Below are positions 22,158 to 33,347 of a stretch of 64,000 nt of DNA, piece by piece. The notes under the pieces are model-generated. The model had not been told where the DNA came from and searched no databases. It worked only from the letters and a program-made list of their open reading frames with translations. Each line of letters starts with the position of its first letter. Position 1 is the stretch's first letter. Origin of the DNA: Eupeodes corollae (taxonomy: Eukaryota; Arthropoda; Insecta; Diptera; Syrphidae); NCBI RefSeq assembly GCF_945859685.1, contig NC_079149.1, positions 41,753,136-41,817,135 on the forward strand, read 5' to 3'. Both the position numbers and the translations under genes were made by a program.

Positions 22158-23662
22158 ATAAAGCTGCTGCAGCTGACGGTAGTACCCGTGGCATGATGGT
22201 TAGTGCGTTGGACTGTCAAGCAAGGGGTCTTGGGTTCAATCCCTGCCTGTGCCACCTTAATTTAAAAAAAATTAATTTTCGCGGGTACTGCCTCTTGCGA
22301 GGAATTGACAAATCCTTCAAGAGTAATTCTTGTCATGAAAAAGTGCTTTCTCAAACTAGCAGTTCAGATTCGGCCTAAAATTGTAGGTCCCTTCCATTCC
22401 TGACAACAGTACTCGCACACAGGAACAGGAATGGTTGAGAGTTGTAAGCCACTAGGCCCTGGTTCACAACGGACTGTTGCGCCACCCCATTTGATTTGCT
22501 GGAGCTGACGGCATCGCTGCCGAATTATTTTCAAAGCAACAGGCGATGACTTGGTGGTGAGAGATCCTCTCTGCCGTATTATGTGAACGTCTGAAGCCGT
22601 TCGTAAACAGCTGATAGGTCCTTATCAGTGTGACTTCAGACCAGGAAAGTCCACTATCGATCAAATATTCACACTATGGCAGATCTTGGGAAATACCCAG
22701 GAGCTTCAAATTGATACCAACCATCTGTTTATCGATTCTAAAGCCGCGTATGACAGCATCCATAGGGAAGAGCTCTACAGACCAATGGCATCCCTGTCAA
22801 ACTTATCCGTTTTTGCTGAATGACGTAGGAGAATGCAAGATGCTCTATAAAATTCGTAAAAGATCTCACCGATACATTTGATGTCAAGAAAGGTTTTAGA
22901 CAAGGCGATGCACTGTGATGCGATTTCTTCAATATCGTCCTGGAAAGGTCCATCCAATTACTCGGATACGTAGATGATATTGACGTAATTGGAAGATCAA
23001 AGCGTGATGTCAGTGGAGCTTTTTTGAGCATTGCGACGGAAGCGAAAAGATGGGTTTAGTGAAAAAGGACGTCTTGGACAAAACGTCACCATGGACAGCT
23101 ATAACTTTGAGGTAGTTAAGGACTTTGTCCTTGCTTCTTTGGACCAAGAAGGCAGTTGAGTAGTAAAGTCCTCTCTCGAGCATCTAAAATCACCATCTAT
23201 GAGACACTCATCATCCCGTTTCTCATTTATGGCGCTGAGGCCTGTACCCTGTCAAAGAAAGATGAGAGCGTCTTAGGATGCTTCGATAGAAAAATTCTTC
23301 GGTGATTTTTGGTCCCGTACGCATAGATGGAGAATGGAGGAGAAGATATAACGAATAACTGTACGGGTTGTACAGCGTCACTACCTAGTTAGCAGAATTA
23401 AAGTCCAACGGCTTAGATGGCTGGGTCATGTAAAGCGAATGGACATCAACGCTCCAACCCGGAAGGTCTTCGAATCCAATCCCAAGGGACGGAGCAGTAG
23501 AGGAAGAAGGAGACTCAAGTGGTACATGCAAGTGGGTGAAGATCTGAACCAACTTGGCGTGCGAAACTAGAGACAATTAGCTAAGGACCGATCTGGCTTA
23601 AAACGCATGTTGGTTGAGGCCCAGGTCCGCCCCGAACTGTAGCGCCACCTTTAGTAAGTAAG
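22158..23662 (+). mobile_element. RTE-clade LINE, 5'-truncated, interrupted by a SINE
   Basis: Starts at the codons for AAGADGIAA just before the RT domain, is cut by a SINE (22180-22497), and resumes at 22498. It shows GPYQCDFRPGKSTIDQIFT, LFIDSKAAYDSIHRE, a YVDDID-like variant of YADD near 22968-22983, and a later block with AEACTLSKKDESVLGCF and RRRGRxR-type arginines. The 3' end is GAACTGTAGCGCCACC with a TAAG tail (23653-23662). Many frameshifts. The flanking CR1-like sequence resumes after the tail, so this RTE landed in a CR1-like copy. I could not define a clean target-site duplication. Confidence 0.8.
22180..22497 (+). mobile_element. tRNA-derived SINE inside RTE, with 14-bp duplication
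   Basis: A complete copy with tRNA-like head, body and GGACTGTTGCGCCACCCC end. A short duplication (ACAGGA) lies near 22419-22430. The flanks are GCTGCAGCTGACGG (22166-22179) and GCTGGAGCTGACGG (22498-22511), a 14-bp target-site duplication with one mismatch. The intact RTE sequence at 58540-58560 on the other strand has this site only once, which confirms the insertion. Confidence 0.93.
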
Positions 23663-23705
23663 TTCTTTCCAGGAATTTAAATTGCGTGCACATTAGAGGG
23701 TACCA
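23663..23705 (+). pseudogene. CR1-like LINE, remainder beyond the RTE insertion
   Basis: The sequence TTTCCAGGAATTTAAATTG and CGTGCACATTAGAGG resembles the CR1-like 3' end at 8405-8450 on the minus strand (TTCAGGAATTCAAAACC, TGTGCACCAACAT). This is what should follow the CR1-like part interrupted at 22157. From 23706 to 23927 I see only AT-rich sequence without a match. Confidence 0.45.
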
Positions 23706-23927
23706 AAGACCCCTTTAATGTATATTCCTAGCAAATATTATTCTCTAGTAGTGTTAGCGAAAAATGGGACTAAATTCCGTACATTTCGTACTCCATTACC
23801 TTAACTTGAAATCAGCCCAAAATTAAAAAGAACCTAACATAAGAACTACCGGATTTTAGAAAGGTATCGTACTATTAGGTTTATTTTAAATATTTCTTTT
23901 AAAAGGTTGAACATAATTATTACTAAC

Positions 23928-24750
23928 TTGAACTTCCCATAGGAAGTTATTGTAATCGGCCCGATTTGTCAAATTGAAAATGTTGCCATTTCTCGACGTT
24001 TCAAAGTCCTTAGAGGCGAAATAAATGTTTTTTCGAAAGATGTCGTGAAAATATGTACGTTCGCTACGTTTTTTTGTCGTCCATAGCTCAAGGACCCTAA
24101 GAGCCCAAAAAATCCAATAAACGGTTTTTTTTATAAATCAAAAAAACTAGAAAAAAAATTGTTCATCTCAAAAATTTTGCAAATACAAATTGTTTTATCT
24201 CCAAAACAATTTTGTGCAACAAAAAATAACGCTTTCAACATCTTGTAAAATTAAAAAAAAATGAATTTGACAGTTTTTTTATAAAAAAATAAAAACATAG
24301 AAAAACACTACTCAAAGTTGGTAAAATTTGAATTTCGACTCAAATATTTTTTCAAAAATTCGAGATTATGGATTTCAATTAATTTTAACTTATAAAAAAT
24401 ATTGTTTTTTATTTTGAAATAAAATCGAATTGACAGTTTTTTTTTAACAAAAAATAAAAACAATACTTAAACTTGGTGAAAATGTATTTTCGACTTTAAT
24501 AGATTTTCAAAAATTAAAAACATTGTCTTCAAACTTTTTTTATTTCATAGAAAATATTATTTTCAATATTCAGTAGTTTTTTTTATAAAAATCCAACAGT
24601 CCGTTTTTTCTTAAAAAAAAATGAAAACTAAAAAAATAGTATCTACGCAAATTTAGTAAAAATTGATGTTCGGTTCTTGATATTTCTCAAATTTATCTCA
24701 TTCATCCAGAGGAAGTTATCAGTGTGGGTCGCATCCCAGCCCCTTTTTTT
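23928..24750 (+). repeat. Interspersed repeat family, copy A (about 0.8 kb)
   Basis: Starts with ACTTCCCATAGGAAGT followed by TATTGTAAT and a GTCAAATTGAAAA block, then a TCTCGACGTTTCAAAG block, and CGTACGTTCGCTACG-like wording. The middle holds T-rich units with GAATTTCGACTCAAATA and AATTGACAG. It ends GGAAGTTATCAGTGTGGG then TCGCATCCCAGCC. The ends recur in copies B, C and D. No coding potential. The 10-bp sequences AACTTCCCAT (start) and ATGGGAAGTT (end of other copies) are inverted repeats of each other. Confidence 0.8.
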
Positions 24751-27299
24751 GTTTTTGATTAAAACAATAATAGTAACCAACTGTTTAAATTCCCTCTGTT
24801 TCTTTATTTAAAAGCAACAAACGCAACTTAAGCCCGAATTCACAAAATTATGTATATAAATAAACTTCAATTAAAAAAATAAGACATTTAACCTAAAGAC
24901 CAACAAATTCTTGTGGCTGATGTGTTCCCAATATACATACCTCAAGCTCTTACAATACAATCCAATCCCCACATAACCTAATGCAGCATTGTTTGATATT
25001 TTAGCTGCCACTCCAGTCAAAATCAAAACAACATTCTTCCTCTATAAATCTCAATGTGTAGACAAACAAGCTTGTCAGCGCATACCATAAGTAATTTTTC
25101 AAAACACATCTCCAAAAATCAAATTCCTTGCCATGAATTTAAACAATTTTTTTCAACTTATAAATAGGTTCTCGTACATTTTGTTAGATACTCATAAGTA
25201 CTCAACTCACCTTAGGTTGAAAAAAAAATGAATTTTCGAACAAATTTTAGTTCATACTTAGGTAACGTTTCTTATGGGAAGGAAACATGACCGGGCCGAC
25301 CCACTATGTCGCCTCGATGATGGCCGGCCTGCCTTCAAAAGTATTTTAATGTGAATGTCCGTTGCATCTTGCATAATGTCGCTATAGCCATCGTTAACAT
25401 CACTGTCACCACCGCCGCCGCTCGCCATCGCGCCATTTCGGCCATATGAAGTTTCAAAAAGATTCCGTGGGCGGATGTGCGATATTCATAAACATACATT
25501 TGAATAAGAGAAGACGTATGATAATTAATAACCGACAACGTGCGCCTATCATACAAATTAGGCATCTAGCACTCAGCACCTCGGTCTTTGGTATAGAAAA
25601 AGAAGAAGAAGAAGCAAACCACTGACACTGGCCTAACCTAGCCTGGTTGCATATGGCTAGAACAGTAGACATGATGACATGAAAAGTTGGACAAATTAAA
25701 AAAAAAGAAAAAAAAGAAGAATCTTCAAAGTCAGTTCATTATTTTTGGACATGTATTTCAAATGAGAACACACTGTTTTTTCATTTTAAAAATTCTCAGG
25801 GTTAGCTGCCCTAAAATGTTTCCCCCACGATGCAAATTTTATCTAAACTTGATGGTGACAATTAGAGTATGCTAAAGTAAAACTTACATCTCAAACATCC
25901 CACTGTTGTCCTGCATTCATACAAAATTGATCGCTCACACAAAATTGTCCGCGACAGGTGATTTGTCTGCTTGAGTCGGCACTAAAATGAGCTGCGCACT
26001 ATACGACCGACGACGCGACGCGACGTTCGCCATACGGTATGGGTGGGTTTTTCGGTCTTCTAGAGACCCAGGCCAGGCCAGAGATATACCGTTGCTCTTT
26101 AGACACTGTGTTGCGTTGTGCTGGTTTTGGAAGAAGTTTTGTTTTTTCATTTTTTGAATGAACTTATTCCAAATGTGGATCTTTTAAGTGCGGTGTGTAG
26201 ATCACTTTGACGGGCGAGTGGAAGAGCATCATCAAATAAAGCGTGAATGGAGGTCGGTATGGTAGATGTATAGCCAAAAAAGTTCACTGAACCGACAATG
26301 AACGACGAAGACCACTTTACAGATCTAACCACATTACTCTGTGGCTGCATTCGGGTTGATATATGGGAGCGATCGTGGTTTGATCTTGCTCATGGAAATG
26401 GTGGCATCGGCATCGGAATTGGTGGAGTGCATGTTAAGTGTGCAGAAAAGAGCAGTCACGCGCCTCATTGTTGTTTGCGACGACCAACCCGACAACGGAA
26501 GACGATATTTCTGTTGTTGTATTCGATATGGTGATGATATTGTTGGAAATGTTTATTTTGGCCGAAGATGGATTATACTCTGAGGAGGGGCTTTTTGTGT
26601 GTAGTATTTACGCTACCAACCGACTGACAGATACTGGCCAAAAAGACACGATGACAACGCATAATGTATAGATTCAGAGTGCATTTGGAACAAGTTGAGA
26701 TCGCTTTGGTCGATATGAGTGTGCGAAATACGGAAACACAACTTCGTCGTCGCTTCTCACATTGTCATAGTTCTTTGTTTTTGTTCAGTCAGCGTCACTT
26801 CTTGGCTAAGATAAGAGAGATAATTGGCTAAGTCAAATCAATCGGTTCAAAAAGTTAATTGTGGTGAACTTGATGCAGTAGTTGCAAACATATGGGTAGG
26901 GTACGGTATACCCTGAAAAACAGCTTCTAAGATAGGAGAATGGACATTTAATAAGGTTATGGGGAATGGCGTAATGTCAAGTTCATCAGTGAAAATGTAA
27001 TAAATATTTCTAAAGAGCATGTAAATTTAAAGATTAACATGACCTTTTTAAATTATTTAATAATGTAGCTTTTCAAAGGTCGAAGCTTGCATGTGAGGGA
27101 AGTTCTAGAAGAAAAACTTTACTATAGTTTGTTATTTAGAAAATGTCTTTAACAACAGATCCATATAAGAAACTCTAAAGTAGTTTGTAACATTTTATAA
27201 TTCATTCAAGCGTACCAAAGTTTTATATCATTGAAGTTTCTCTGGGCAACTCATCAGAACGTGACTATAGAAATTCTGAAACCTCATGCAGTGCTCAAC
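24751..27299. other. No gene recognised
   Basis: AT-rich to about 25250. From about 25270 to 26700 the composition is more balanced, with short open frames on both strands that overlap each other and show no family resemblance. It could contain unique or regulatory DNA. No splice-supported exon was recognised. Confidence 0.45.
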
Positions 27300-30220
27300 C
27301 TTTGCCTAATTCTAACAATTCAAGGCCTACCTTGAAATTCAATATCTCCCTGGATATTTAACGATATTTGACAAGACCCCCTTTGGAATCTCAATGTCTT
27401 CCTTAATTTTTTAAGACCTCCCTGGGAAGTTGAAGATATGCATATGTTGAAATTTAAGGACCTCACTACAGGTATATTTCACCCTTCCTAGCAATCTTAA
27501 GGAATCCCTTTATATTTCGGAATTTCCCTTATTTTCGCAAGGCCTCCTTTGAAATTTGGAGACCAACCTTATTTTTGCAAAACCTCCCCTGAATTTTAAA
27601 GACCTCCTTTAATTGGGCAATAAATAAAAAATAAATTGCGTGGCGCAACAGTCTGTTGAGAACTAGGGCCTAATGACTTACAATTCTCAACCATTCCTGT
27701 GTGCTAGTACTGTTATCAGGGATGGAGGGGACCTACAGTTTTAAGCCGAATCCGAACGGCTAAGTTGAGAAAGCAATTTTCATGACAAGAATTACTCTTG
27801 GATAATTTGTCAATTCCGATGGCATAGGCGTGATCGAACCCAAGACCTCTGGCATGATAGCCGAAAGCACTAACCGTCATGGCACGAGTATCACTTTAAT
27901 AGGTCAATACTTCCCTTGAAATCAGAAGCCCTCTCTATTTATTCCCAGACTTCCCTTAAAATGTCGGTATCTACCTTATTTTTTATTATCTACCTTAATT
28001 TGGTAAGAAGTACCTTGAATATTCAAGGCCTTCCTTAATTTGTCAAGACTTTGCTAGATATTTTAAGGACTCCCTTCATTTTAAAAGGCCTCCCTAGATG
28101 TTTCAAAACCTTCCTTGAATTTTTGGGACCTTATTAGATATTACAAAACTTGCATTAAAATTTCTGAACCTATCCAATTTTTTCAAGTGCTCTCCTAATT
28201 TTTCAAGATATCCATTGAATTTTTGGGACCTCTCTTGAAACCTCAAGACCTTTTTAGATATTTCAAGACCTCTTTTTAAATCTTAAGATCTCCTTTATTT
28301 CTTCAAGCCCTTTATTAAATTTTCGGGGAATATCTTATTTTTTTGAAAGGCCTTCGTTGAGATTTTGGACCTCTTTTATTTTTTTTTAAACTTCGCTAGG
28401 TATTTGATAACCATCCTTGAAAACTCTAGTCCTCCTTTAATATTTCAAGGCCTCCCTTGAAATTTCGGAGCATCCTTATATTTTTAAAGAACTCCTTCGG
28501 AATTTGAACACCTCTCTTAATTTTGCAAGACCTACCTTTATATTTCAAGACCTCCCCAGAAGTCCTTAGATATTTCGAGACCTCCCTGGACCTCACTACA
28601 GGTATGTATATTATTTTGCTAAGCCTTCTTTGAAATTTCGAGAACTACCTTATTTTTTTAAAACCTCCCCTGTATTGGCCAATACTTTCCCTGAAATCTG
28701 CAAACCTCCCTTTTTATTTCAAGACTTCCTTTAAAAAGTCGGTGCTTTCCTTATTTTTTAAGACCTCCCTTAATTTTTTAAAAAGTACCTTGAATATTCA
28801 AGACCATTCTTAATTTTTCAAGACATCCCCTAAATTTTTGGGACCTTTTTGGAAATTACAAGATTACAGATATTGCAAGGCCTTGTTTGAAATCTTAAGA
28901 TCTCTTTTATTTTTTCAAGAATTTAATTGAATTTTCGGGCATATTTTACTTTTTTCGTTGAGATTTTGGATCTCTTTTATTTTTTTAAAACTTCCCTAGA
29001 TATTTGATAACAATTCCTGAAATCTCTAGTCCTCCTTTAATATTTCATTTCAAGACCTCCTTTTAAATTTCGGAGCATCCCTATGTTTTGAAGAACTCCT
29101 TCGGAATTTCAACACCTCTCTTAATTTTGCCAGACCTACCTTTATATTTCAAGACCTCCCCAGATATTTTAAGATCTCCCTTTACATAAATCTCCAGACC
29201 TATTTAGATATTTCAATATAAGCAAACTTTTATTGAAATTTGGGGACCTCAATACAGGTATGTATTTTATTTCTCCAAAGCCTCCTTTGAAATTTGAGAC
29301 ATACCTTATTTTTTTAAAAACCCCCCTGTATTTTTAAGACCTCCTTTAATTGGTCAATACTTTCCTTGAAATCTGCAAACCTCCCTTTTTATTTCAAGAC
29401 TTCCCTTAAAATGTCGGTACTTTCCTTATTTTTTTAAGACCTCTCTTAATTTTTTAAAAAAACCTTGAATATTCAAGCACATTCTTAATTTTTCAAAACT
29501 TCCCTAGACATTTCAAGAACTCCCTTAATTTTAAAAGTCCTCCTTAGAAATCTCAAAACCTTCCTTAAAATTTTTTGACCACACTAGATATTTTAAAACC
29601 TGCGTTGAAATTTCGGAACCTCGCCTATTTTTTCAAGGGCTCTACTAATTTTTCAAGTCATCCCTTGAATTTTCGGGACCTTTTTTGAAATTACAAGACC
29701 TTTTCAGATATTTCAAGGTCTTGTTTGAAATCTTAAGATCTCTTTTATTTTTTGATTCAATTTTCGGGGCATATCTTACCTTTTAAAGACCTTCGTTGAG
29801 ATTTCGGACCTCTTTTATTTTTTTAAAACCTCCCTAGATATTTGATAACAATCCCTCCTTTAATATTTCAAGACCTCCTTTTAAATTTCAGAGCATCCCC
29901 ATATTTTTAAAGAACTCCTTCGGAATTTCAACCCCTGTTTTAATTTAGCAAGACATACCTTTATATTTCAATACCTCCCCAGATATTTTAGGATCGCCCT
30001 TTAAATTTCCAGATCTCCTTAGATATTTCGAAACCTCCCTGAATATAAGGAAACTTTCGTTGAAAATTCGGGACCTCCCTTGAAATTTCGGGAACTTGGA
30101 GTCTTCAGACCTTCCTTTGAAATTTTAAGACCTCTGTTTGTATCTCCAGACCACTCCTGATCTTTTTAAAGCTCTTTTAAAATCTCAAGGCCTTTCTTTG
30201 ATAATTCTTTTATTGCAATA
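27300..30220. repeat. Satellite-like array of ~20-bp monomers with higher-order pattern
   Basis: About 2.6 kb (without the SINE) is built from diverged ~20-bp units such as GACCTCCCTTGAAATTTCGG, GACCTCCCTAGATATTTCAA and GACCTCCTTTAATTTTTCAA. Unit types recur in the same order over longer distances. The marker CTCA(C/A)TACAGGTAT occurs at 27463, 28593 and 29249, and the marker around TGTCGGTA-type text at 27961, 28737 and 29412. After removing the SINE this gives higher-order spacings of roughly 0.65-0.85 kb. It has no long open frame. The array fades out near 30200. Confidence 0.85.
27623..27893 (-). mobile_element. tRNA-derived SINE in the satellite array
   Basis: Minus-strand copy: TGGCGCAACAGTCTGTTGAG is the complement of the 3' end, and the tRNA-like head lies near 27830-27890. 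Part of the body around TACTGCCTCTTGCGAGG is missing. Flanks CTTTAATTGGGCAATA (27607-27622) and CTTTAATAGGTCAATA (27894-27909) form a 16-bp duplication with two mismatches. The target wording recurs in other satellite units without the SINE, as at 28670 and 29350. Confidence 0.9.
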
Positions 30221-30774
30221 ATGCCTAACGGTGTTTTAGTTTTAAAAACTGTTTTCGTTTTAAATTTCATAATATATAGAATAGAAATTAAAGTAGATAT
30301 AGAATAAAATCAAATAGAGTATGGGCCTGTAATTTTTTTCAAATTTTTATAGTAAGTTATAAAATACAGCTTTCTTACATTGAGCTATGAAATGGATACT
30401 TTTGATGGTTCTTGAGTAATGTAGAATAAGAAAGATATCGCAGGGTCATAACACGTTCGAAAACGTACAAATTTTCAATTGGGCAAATGATAAGTCGAAT
30501 AAAAATATGACCAATCATTCTTATGTCTGATGATTTGCTGTCCTGACGAAAGAAAGAATTCAGCTTTAATATCATGCAAAGACTAATATTGTGAAATCCT
30601 GAACTTAGAGTACACATTAAAGAAAAAAATATACCCACTTTTATGCTTCCAAATAAAATACATTCTTAATTTGAATTCCTTATTTATTAATAACAATTTT
30701 AACATATTTGATGAAATCTCAAGTCATCTCGTTTCCTTAAATACAATATTAACCAGTCTCCAACTTTATGCTAC
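30221..30774. other. No gene recognised
   Basis: AT-rich flank of the satellite. An antisense frame of 87 codons (30638-30375) has no recognisable features. Confidence 0.5.
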
Positions 30775-31113
30775 TTAAACAATTTTTCCCCTCGAACATG
30801 TTCGATCCAAAAAGAAGAAAATAAAACAACATTTAATTCGCAAACTGTTATAATCGAGTGTATTTCTGCGTTTACAATTCAACCAGTTAACAGAAATACA
30901 AAATAAAATAGCTCCAGACACCATCGTCGCTACAAGAATAAATCCAAACTCAAGCCACCACAGTTCATCAAACCCGCACAAGCCCATAGGATTGATGTTA
31001 GGCTTTGCTGTGTACATGTGGTTCAAAACCAGCACAACGTAAGTGAGGTAATGCAATATAACAGCAACCAAGTCAAGAGTCTTATACCAACAAGAACAAC
31101 CAGCATCACTCAT
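30775..31113 (-). CDS. Candidate exon of an unknown membrane protein
   Basis: The minus-strand frame from the ATG at 31113 runs 112 codons, and it is open further upstream (Ala/Pro-rich) to about 31150. It encodes two strongly hydrophobic segments, LVAVILHYLTYVVLVLNHMY (about residues 15-35) and FGFILVATMVSGAILFCISV (about residues 58-78), separated by a loop with GLCGFDELWWLEF. Composition differs from the low-complexity chance frames nearby. After residue 80 the frame becomes Lys/Arg- and Phe-rich and may be intron; GTAAAC near 30875 is a weak donor candidate on the minus strand. I do not recognise the family. It may be a chance frame. Confidence 0.3.
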   Translation of the reverse strand: MSDAGCSCWYKTLDLVAVILHYLTYVVLVLNHMYTAKPNINPMGLCGFDELWWLEFGFILVATMVSGAILFCISVNWLNCKRRNTLDYNSLRIKCCFIFFFLDRTCSRGKIV

Positions 31114-31150
31114 CACTTCAGCAGAAGCACCAGGAGCAGGAGCAGCAGAG

Positions 31151-32147
31151 GCTTGCTCTGCTTATTTCAATCGTTTCCAGATTCCAGTCAGTAACCATGT
31201 CCATGTACATCGCGTCGCGGATTCGGATTTGGATACAGATTCAGATTCTATGACCATCGCATCGCCTTAGCCATATCGTTGCGTCGTCGTCGTCGTCGTT
31301 GTCGTCCCACACATTGCATCCTTCAAGCTGCAAACTGCAACAAGCCTCACTAAAGCTGGCAGCATCACAATGCAATGTTTTGCACTCATTTTCCCATTTT
31401 CTCGTTGTTACTGACGTGTTGTAATTTTTGTTGGAGTTTTTTTTTTTTTCGTGTTTTTATCTGTTTTTCGTTTCCCTTTTTATTCTCCTTTAGCCAAAAT
31501 GAAATTATTTCATTTTCTATCTTTTTTTTTTCTTCGTTGCACATCTTGTTCGTGTTTCGGTTTTTTTGTTGTTGCTCTTTTTTGTGACTCTATTTTCCCG
31601 GGTGCTGCAACTCTGCTGGCGTTGTTGTGGCAAAACCGGCTTTTTAAATACTCTCGAACTCAAACACCCCCAATATGAGCCTTCGATGGTATTACCAATA
31701 TTCCAATACCACTTGACACTTAACACTCATACAAGTGCAAATTCTGTTCAAGAATACAATAAAAGCCCATAACAATCCGATAAAAGAGGAAAACAAAAAA
31801 AGAGCGAAAAGAGTTTGAGCATACGTACGTAAAGACACAACACAAACAAATAAAAAAACTTAAAGGGTACAACAAGAGTTTGTACGTTGTTGTTGTTGTT
31901 GGGGAGACTTAGACTGACGAAGAAGAGCGACGGACGGGATACTGATGGGGAGATGTAGTAAAGCAGAAGTTGTGTTGATTTCCCCTGACTGCCTGTTGTA
32001 TGTTGATTGAAATCGAAACACAAACATTCGCCCACCTCCTCAACTTGGTGGAGAATAAAGTGGAGACTTTAGCATAAGGACGTAAGAGTTGCCATTTAGC
32101 ATTTGTACGATATATGGAGTAAGAAAAATATATTTACTTATAGTATT
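31151..32147. other. No gene recognised; simple repeats
   Basis: Contains a CGT microsatellite (31282-31307) and T-rich tracts (31438-31580). Open frames here are low-complexity (Phe/Ser-rich) and overlap on both strands. No repeat-family match was seen. Confidence 0.5.
31282..31307. repeat. CGT trinucleotide microsatellite
   Basis: Five uninterrupted CGT units and then slightly changed units. Confidence 0.85.
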
Positions 32148-33010
32148 TTTAATTTCCCATAGGAAGTTATTGTAATGGGTCCGATTTGTCAAATCGAAAA
32201 TTTTGACATTTCTCGACTTTTCAAGGTCTCTAGAGTCGAAATAAAAGATTTTTGGAAAGATATCTGTGCGTGAGCTTGTACGTACGTTCGCTACGTTTTT
32301 TCGTCGTCCACAGATCAAGAACCAGAAGAGATATCGACTTCAAATAAATTTTGATATACAGATAATAGAACAAAAAGTTGCGGAAAGGGCTATCAATAAA
32401 ATTGCGTGGGTGGTTTTTTATTACCATAGCAGTTTAAAAAAAATGAACATTTTGATTACCCTCAATATTTTACAAACCAAAAACGCTTGAGACTTGAATT
32501 AAATTTTAACATGATACCAAACCAGTATATTTTTTGAAAAAAATCCAGTTAATGGTTTTCTTATAAATCAAAAAAACTGAAAAAAGAACTTTTCAAGTTG
32601 AAAATTTTATGAATACAAAATTATTTTATCTCGAAACTAATAATTTTCAACAAAGAATAACGTTTTTAACATCTGGTAAGATTTAGTTTTTTTATAAAAA
32701 ATAAAAACCTAAAAAAAAACATTACTTAAAGTTAGTAAAAATTGGATTTCGGCTCAAATATCTTTTCAAAAATTCGAGATAATGGTTCCCAACTAATTTT
32801 AACTTATAAGAAATATTGTCTTCAACATTCGGTACAATTTTTAAAAAATCAAATTGACAGTTTTTTTTACAAAAAATTAATACAAGTTGGTAAAAATTGA
32901 TTTTCGACTGAAATATCTTTTCAAAACTTTGAGATATTATCTTTAAAATACGTTTATCTTTTAAAAATATTGTTGTCAATCTTTTATTTAACGTCTCATC
33001 ACCAGAAAGT

Positions 33011-33241
33011 TTATAGAGTAACTGGCTTTGATTTGCCTACACGGGCAGCCATACGCTCATCAAAACGTTTCTTGGCTTCCACACCGGACAAGTTACCTTT
33101 GCATGAGAACTTTTAGTTTGTCAAGAACTTTTGATCTATACCCAAGGTTGATTGATGGCGCTTGCGAATTGGTCTATTGATACCGTTGCGATGTGCCTTG
33201 CGGTTCTGGTTATGATTTGTGTGATTCTTTGGCTTGGCCAT
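33011..33241 (-). pseudogene. RpL29: RpL29 processed pseudogene (ribosomal protein eL29)
   Basis: The minus-strand frame starts MAKPKNHTNHNQNRKAHRNG, continues NRPIRKRHQSTLGID, and after one in-frame stop resumes KGNLSGVEAKKRFDERMAA and ends GKSKPVTL. This is ribosomal protein eL29 of the 60S subunit; the start, the basic NHTNHNQN core and the PKPVTL-like end are family hallmarks. The length of about 74 codons fits the roughly 76-residue insect protein. The stop replaces a residue after LTN (about codon 43). It has no introns and sits inside a retro-insert, so it is a retrocopy and not the functional gene. It should give at most a truncated N-terminal peptide. Confidence 0.92.
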
Positions 33242-33271
33242 TTTTTTTATTCTATCAAAACTCCGGGTTTT

Positions 33272-33347
33272 TGGCATAGGCAGAGATTGAACCCAAGACC
33301 CCTTGCATGACAGTCCAACGCACTAACCATCACGCTACGGGTACTAC
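33272..33347 (-). mobile_element. SINE tRNA-like head (5' part of the chimera)
   Basis: Minus-strand sequence AGTACCCGTAGCGTGATGG, GGTTAGTGCGTTGGACTG and B box GGTTCAATCTC match the SINE heads at 17603 and 22180. The homology stops right after TATGCCA, at the end of the tRNA-related region, where the body begins in other copies. It could still act as an internal pol III promoter, but there is no evidence of activity. Confidence 0.85.

Larger units (their letters stand above)
32981..33347 (-). mobile_element. Chimeric retrocopy: SINE tRNA head fused to RpL29 mRNA
   Basis: The insert is bounded by ATTGTTGTCAAT at 32969-32980 and 33348-33359, a perfect 12-bp target-site duplication. On the minus strand it reads: SINE tRNA-like region (33347-33272), a short A-rich leader (33271-33242), the RpL29 coding sequence (33241-33011), then about 30 bases of 3' untranslated sequence with AATAAA just before the duplication. 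It lacks the SINE body and the shared SINE/RTE 3' end. The simplest explanation is template switching during reverse transcription. The target is repeat copy B. Confidence 0.85.

Noticed and set aside
23931..23946. Palindrome ACTTCCCATAGGAAGT as a transcription factor site
   Set aside because: It is the conserved start of a dispersed repeat family and recurs with it, so repeat structure explains it.
26298..26671. Three overlapping plus-strand frames of 77-80 codons
   Set aside because: They overlap in different frames, share no family motif and show no splice logic.
27300..30220. CRISPR-like array
   Set aside because: Monomers are contiguous, diverged and without constant repeat/unique spacer alternation; the context is eukaryotic.
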